Assembly: GCF_003097235.1 (NCBI RefSeq)
Contig: NZ_QEQQ01000007.1
Location: 62,001-126,000 of the forward strand
Source: Pseudomonas sp. CC120222-01a
GTDB taxonomy: Bacteria > Pseudomonadota > Gammaproteobacteria > Pseudomonadales > Pseudomonadaceae
DNA length: 64,000 bases
Direction: 5' to 3'
The notes under the pieces are model-generated. The model made no database searches. It saw only the letters and a program-made list of their open reading frames with translations, and had not been told where the DNA came from. The translations under genes and the position numbers were made by a program. Positions within the stretch are counted from its first letter, which is position 1, and each line of letters starts with the position of its first letter. Below, one piece after another: positions 62,552 to 64,000 of this stretch.

Positions 62552-62791
62552 GCTACCTCGCGATTGCCGGGCGGAAGGCTCTGGCCTTTGCAGCGCATTT
62601 GCCCGTGTCTGATACGGTTGAAACCCACGTCAAGGCAGCGGCGGGGAGGGCTCTCAGGTTGGGGAGTTTTCCCTGGCGGGTTGAGCGAACGCTCAGCCCG
62701 CCAGGAATGTGCCCCGTTGACCGTTGACGAACCCTGTCACGCTTGGCGGGTTAGCCTGATGAGCCTCGATTTCATGCGCGCGCAGGCCACC

Positions 62792-63541
62792 TTATTGGGG
62801 TAATGGCAGCTTGATGGTGCGACCGCCATCTACCACCATCACCTGGCCGGTAATGAAGGATGCGGCATCGCTCGCCAGGAACAAGGCCATGTCACCGATG
62901 TCTGCCGGTTCTCCCAATCGGCCGGCGGGGTGAAGGTTTAGCAGATTTGCCATTGCGCCTTCGCCGAGCTGCTCGTCGAGATAGGCCTTGCTGAGCGCAG
63001 AATTAATCCACCCAGGTGCAATGGCATTGCACCGGATCCCCTCTGTACCCAAGTCGACCGCAAGGGCTCGAGTAAGCCCGTGCACGCCGGCTTTTGAGGT
63101 GCAGTAGGCCGTATGCAGCGGATTGGCGCCTAGCCCTTCTATCGAGCTGATGTTGATCACACTACCCCCACGTCCCCGAAGTAGCGGCAGCAAGTATTTC
63201 ACCAGAAACACCGGTGCCCGCAGATTGATCGCCATCATGCGATCCCATTCTGACTCGGCCATGTCGTCCAGGCTGCTTTCGAACATGATGCCGGCGTTAT
63301 TGACCAGGATATCCAGGCCGACGAATTTGTCTGCCACTGCTGCCGCAATAGTGGCAGGCGCCTTGGATACGGCCAAATCAGCCTCGACCCAAGTTACGTT
63401 TGGGTGGTCACTCAATGCCCCATCAAGCGGTTGGCGCTGTGCAATGACCACCTGCGCGCCGGCGGCGAGGAATTTTTCGCAGATACCGCGGCCAATCCCT
63501 CGGCCGCCACCGGTTACAAGCGCAATTTTGCCATTCAACAT
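62792..63541 (-). CDS. Short-chain dehydrogenase/reductase (SDR)
   Basis: This 249-residue classical SDR has the cofactor motif TGGGRGIG at residues 12-19, NNAG, active-site Ser in NISSIEG, and Y-x-x-x-K in AYCTSKAG. The ATG at 63541 is chosen because GAGG lies upstream and the Rossmann strand begins at once; the longer frame is rejected. It follows the MFS gene by 10 bp, so the transporter and dehydrogenase probably act on the same compound. The substrate is unknown. Confidence 0.92.
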   Translation of the reverse strand: MLNGKIALVTGGGRGIGRGICEKFLAAGAQVVIAQRQPLDGALSDHPNVTWVEADLAVSKAPATIAAAVADKFVGLDILVNNAGIMFESSLDDMAESEWDRMMAINLRAPVFLVKYLLPLLRGRGGSVINISSIEGLGANPLHTAYCTSKAGVHGLTRALAVDLGTEGIRCNAIAPGWINSALSKAYLDEQLGEGAMANLLNLHPAGRLGEPADIGDMALFLASDAASFITGQVMVVDGGRTIKLPLPQ

Positions 63542-63551
63542 AAAGTGATCC

Positions 63552-64000
63552 TCAACCTTTATTGAATGTTGAAGGTGCGAATGCGAACAGCATTGCACCG
63601 AGAAAAGCACAGGCCGCGACGATGTAAAGCGCCAGGTCGGTGCTGTGGGTAAGGTCCACGGTCCAGCCCACCAACCAGGGGCTGACCAGTCCCGCGAGGT
63701 TGCCGATGGAGTTGATGAGTGCTACGCCTGCGGCCGCGCTTGCCCCCAGAAGTGTCGTGGGTACGCTCCAGAACACAGGGAAGGCGGCCATCACTCCGCA
63801 GGTAGCCAATGTCAGGCCAACCATTGCGACGGCGCCATGATGAGCGAAGCGAGCCGCGATGATCAGGCCAGCCATGCCTATCAACAGTGAGATCGCCAGG
63901 TGCAGGCGACGTTCTCTGCGCAGATCCGAGGAGCGACCCACCACAATCATTACAATGCTGGCAACCAGGTAGGGCACAGCACTGAGCAGGCCGATTGATC
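63552..64000 (-). CDS. MFS transporter, anion:cation symporter type (C-terminal part)
   Basis: The open frame continues past the window end; about 149 residues of the C-terminal half are visible. IGLLSAVPYLVAS, then MIVVGRSSDLRRER, is the loop typical of the ACS/phthalate-permease branch, which carries organic anions. It ends 10 bp before the SDR gene in the same operon. Confidence 0.88.
   Translation of the reverse strand, partial: SIGLLSAVPYLVASIVMIVVGRSSDLRRERRLHLAISLLIGMAGLIIAARFAHHGAVAMVGLTLATCGVMAAFPVFWSVPTTLLGASAAAGVALINSIGNLAGLVSPWLVGWTVDLTHSTDLALYIVAACAFLGAMLFAFAPSTFNKG

Overview
The window looks like the chromosome of a Pseudomonas close to P. putida or P. fluorescens. The left 14 kb is GC-rich core genome: an alginate operon on the minus strand (algD-alg8-alg44-algK-algE-algI-algJ-algF), a small XRE regulator, and the conserved string gacA-uvrC-pgsA-tRNA-Gly(GCC). 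The alginate operon is unusual: algE runs straight into algI, and algG, algX and algL, which normally lie between them, are absent.

From the 3' end of tRNA-Gly onward the content becomes accessory. A P4/IntB13-type tyrosine integrase sits directly behind the tRNA, the arrangement of ICEclc-like islands. No second attachment site and no transfer genes were seen, so the right border is either outside the window or lost. Stretches richer in A+T, several pseudogenes (TonB receptor, GntR, MFS) and repeated paralogues fit a mosaic, repeatedly acquired region.

The theme of 16-58 kb is catabolism of N-methylated or quaternary ammonium compounds (QACs). Module A (16.4-27.0 kb) has a LysR regulator, a complete GbcA/Stc2-type Rieske oxygenase with its separate reductase, an MFS carrier, glutathione-independent formaldehyde dehydrogenase, a RidA protein, a second MFS carrier, a DAO-type flavin oxidase and another LysR. 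An OsmC-DsbA-TetR cluster and gene remnants follow (28-30.8 kb). Then comes a PucR-linked module (31-38 kb: flavin oxidase, cupin, methylmalonate-semialdehyde dehydrogenase, PucR regulator, chemoreceptor). Module B (39.7-58.8 kb) has XRE-cupin regulators, an HD-domain putative di-iron oxygenase, two ChoX-like binding proteins, a ProV/ProW-type ABC transporter, a flavin oxidase, a DapA-family enzyme, a betaine-aldehyde-type dehydrogenase and an MFS carrier.

The main discovery candidate is in module B. Two Rieske-oxygenase genes there are degenerate in complementary ways. The protein at 42657-43784 keeps the mononuclear-iron site but has lost the whole Rieske cluster motif. The protein at 45102-47171 keeps a perfect Rieske motif fused in frame to a full FAD/NAD/[2Fe-2S] reductase, but has lost the mononuclear-iron ligands. 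Together they hold one complete oxygenase system. Both genes, and the intact oxygenase of module A, carry the same ungapped 44-bp element ending in the -35 box, which suggests shared LysR control. This looks like a split, trans-complementing Rieske demethylase, resembling in principle the NdmC/NdmD arrangement of caffeine degradation but derived from the QAC-demethylase family.

The last 5 kb holds a GntR regulator, a class II aldolase-like protein, a flavodoxin-fold quinone reductase-like protein, a YddG-like exporter, an SDR dehydrogenase and the end of an MFS transporter. Their substrate is not evident.
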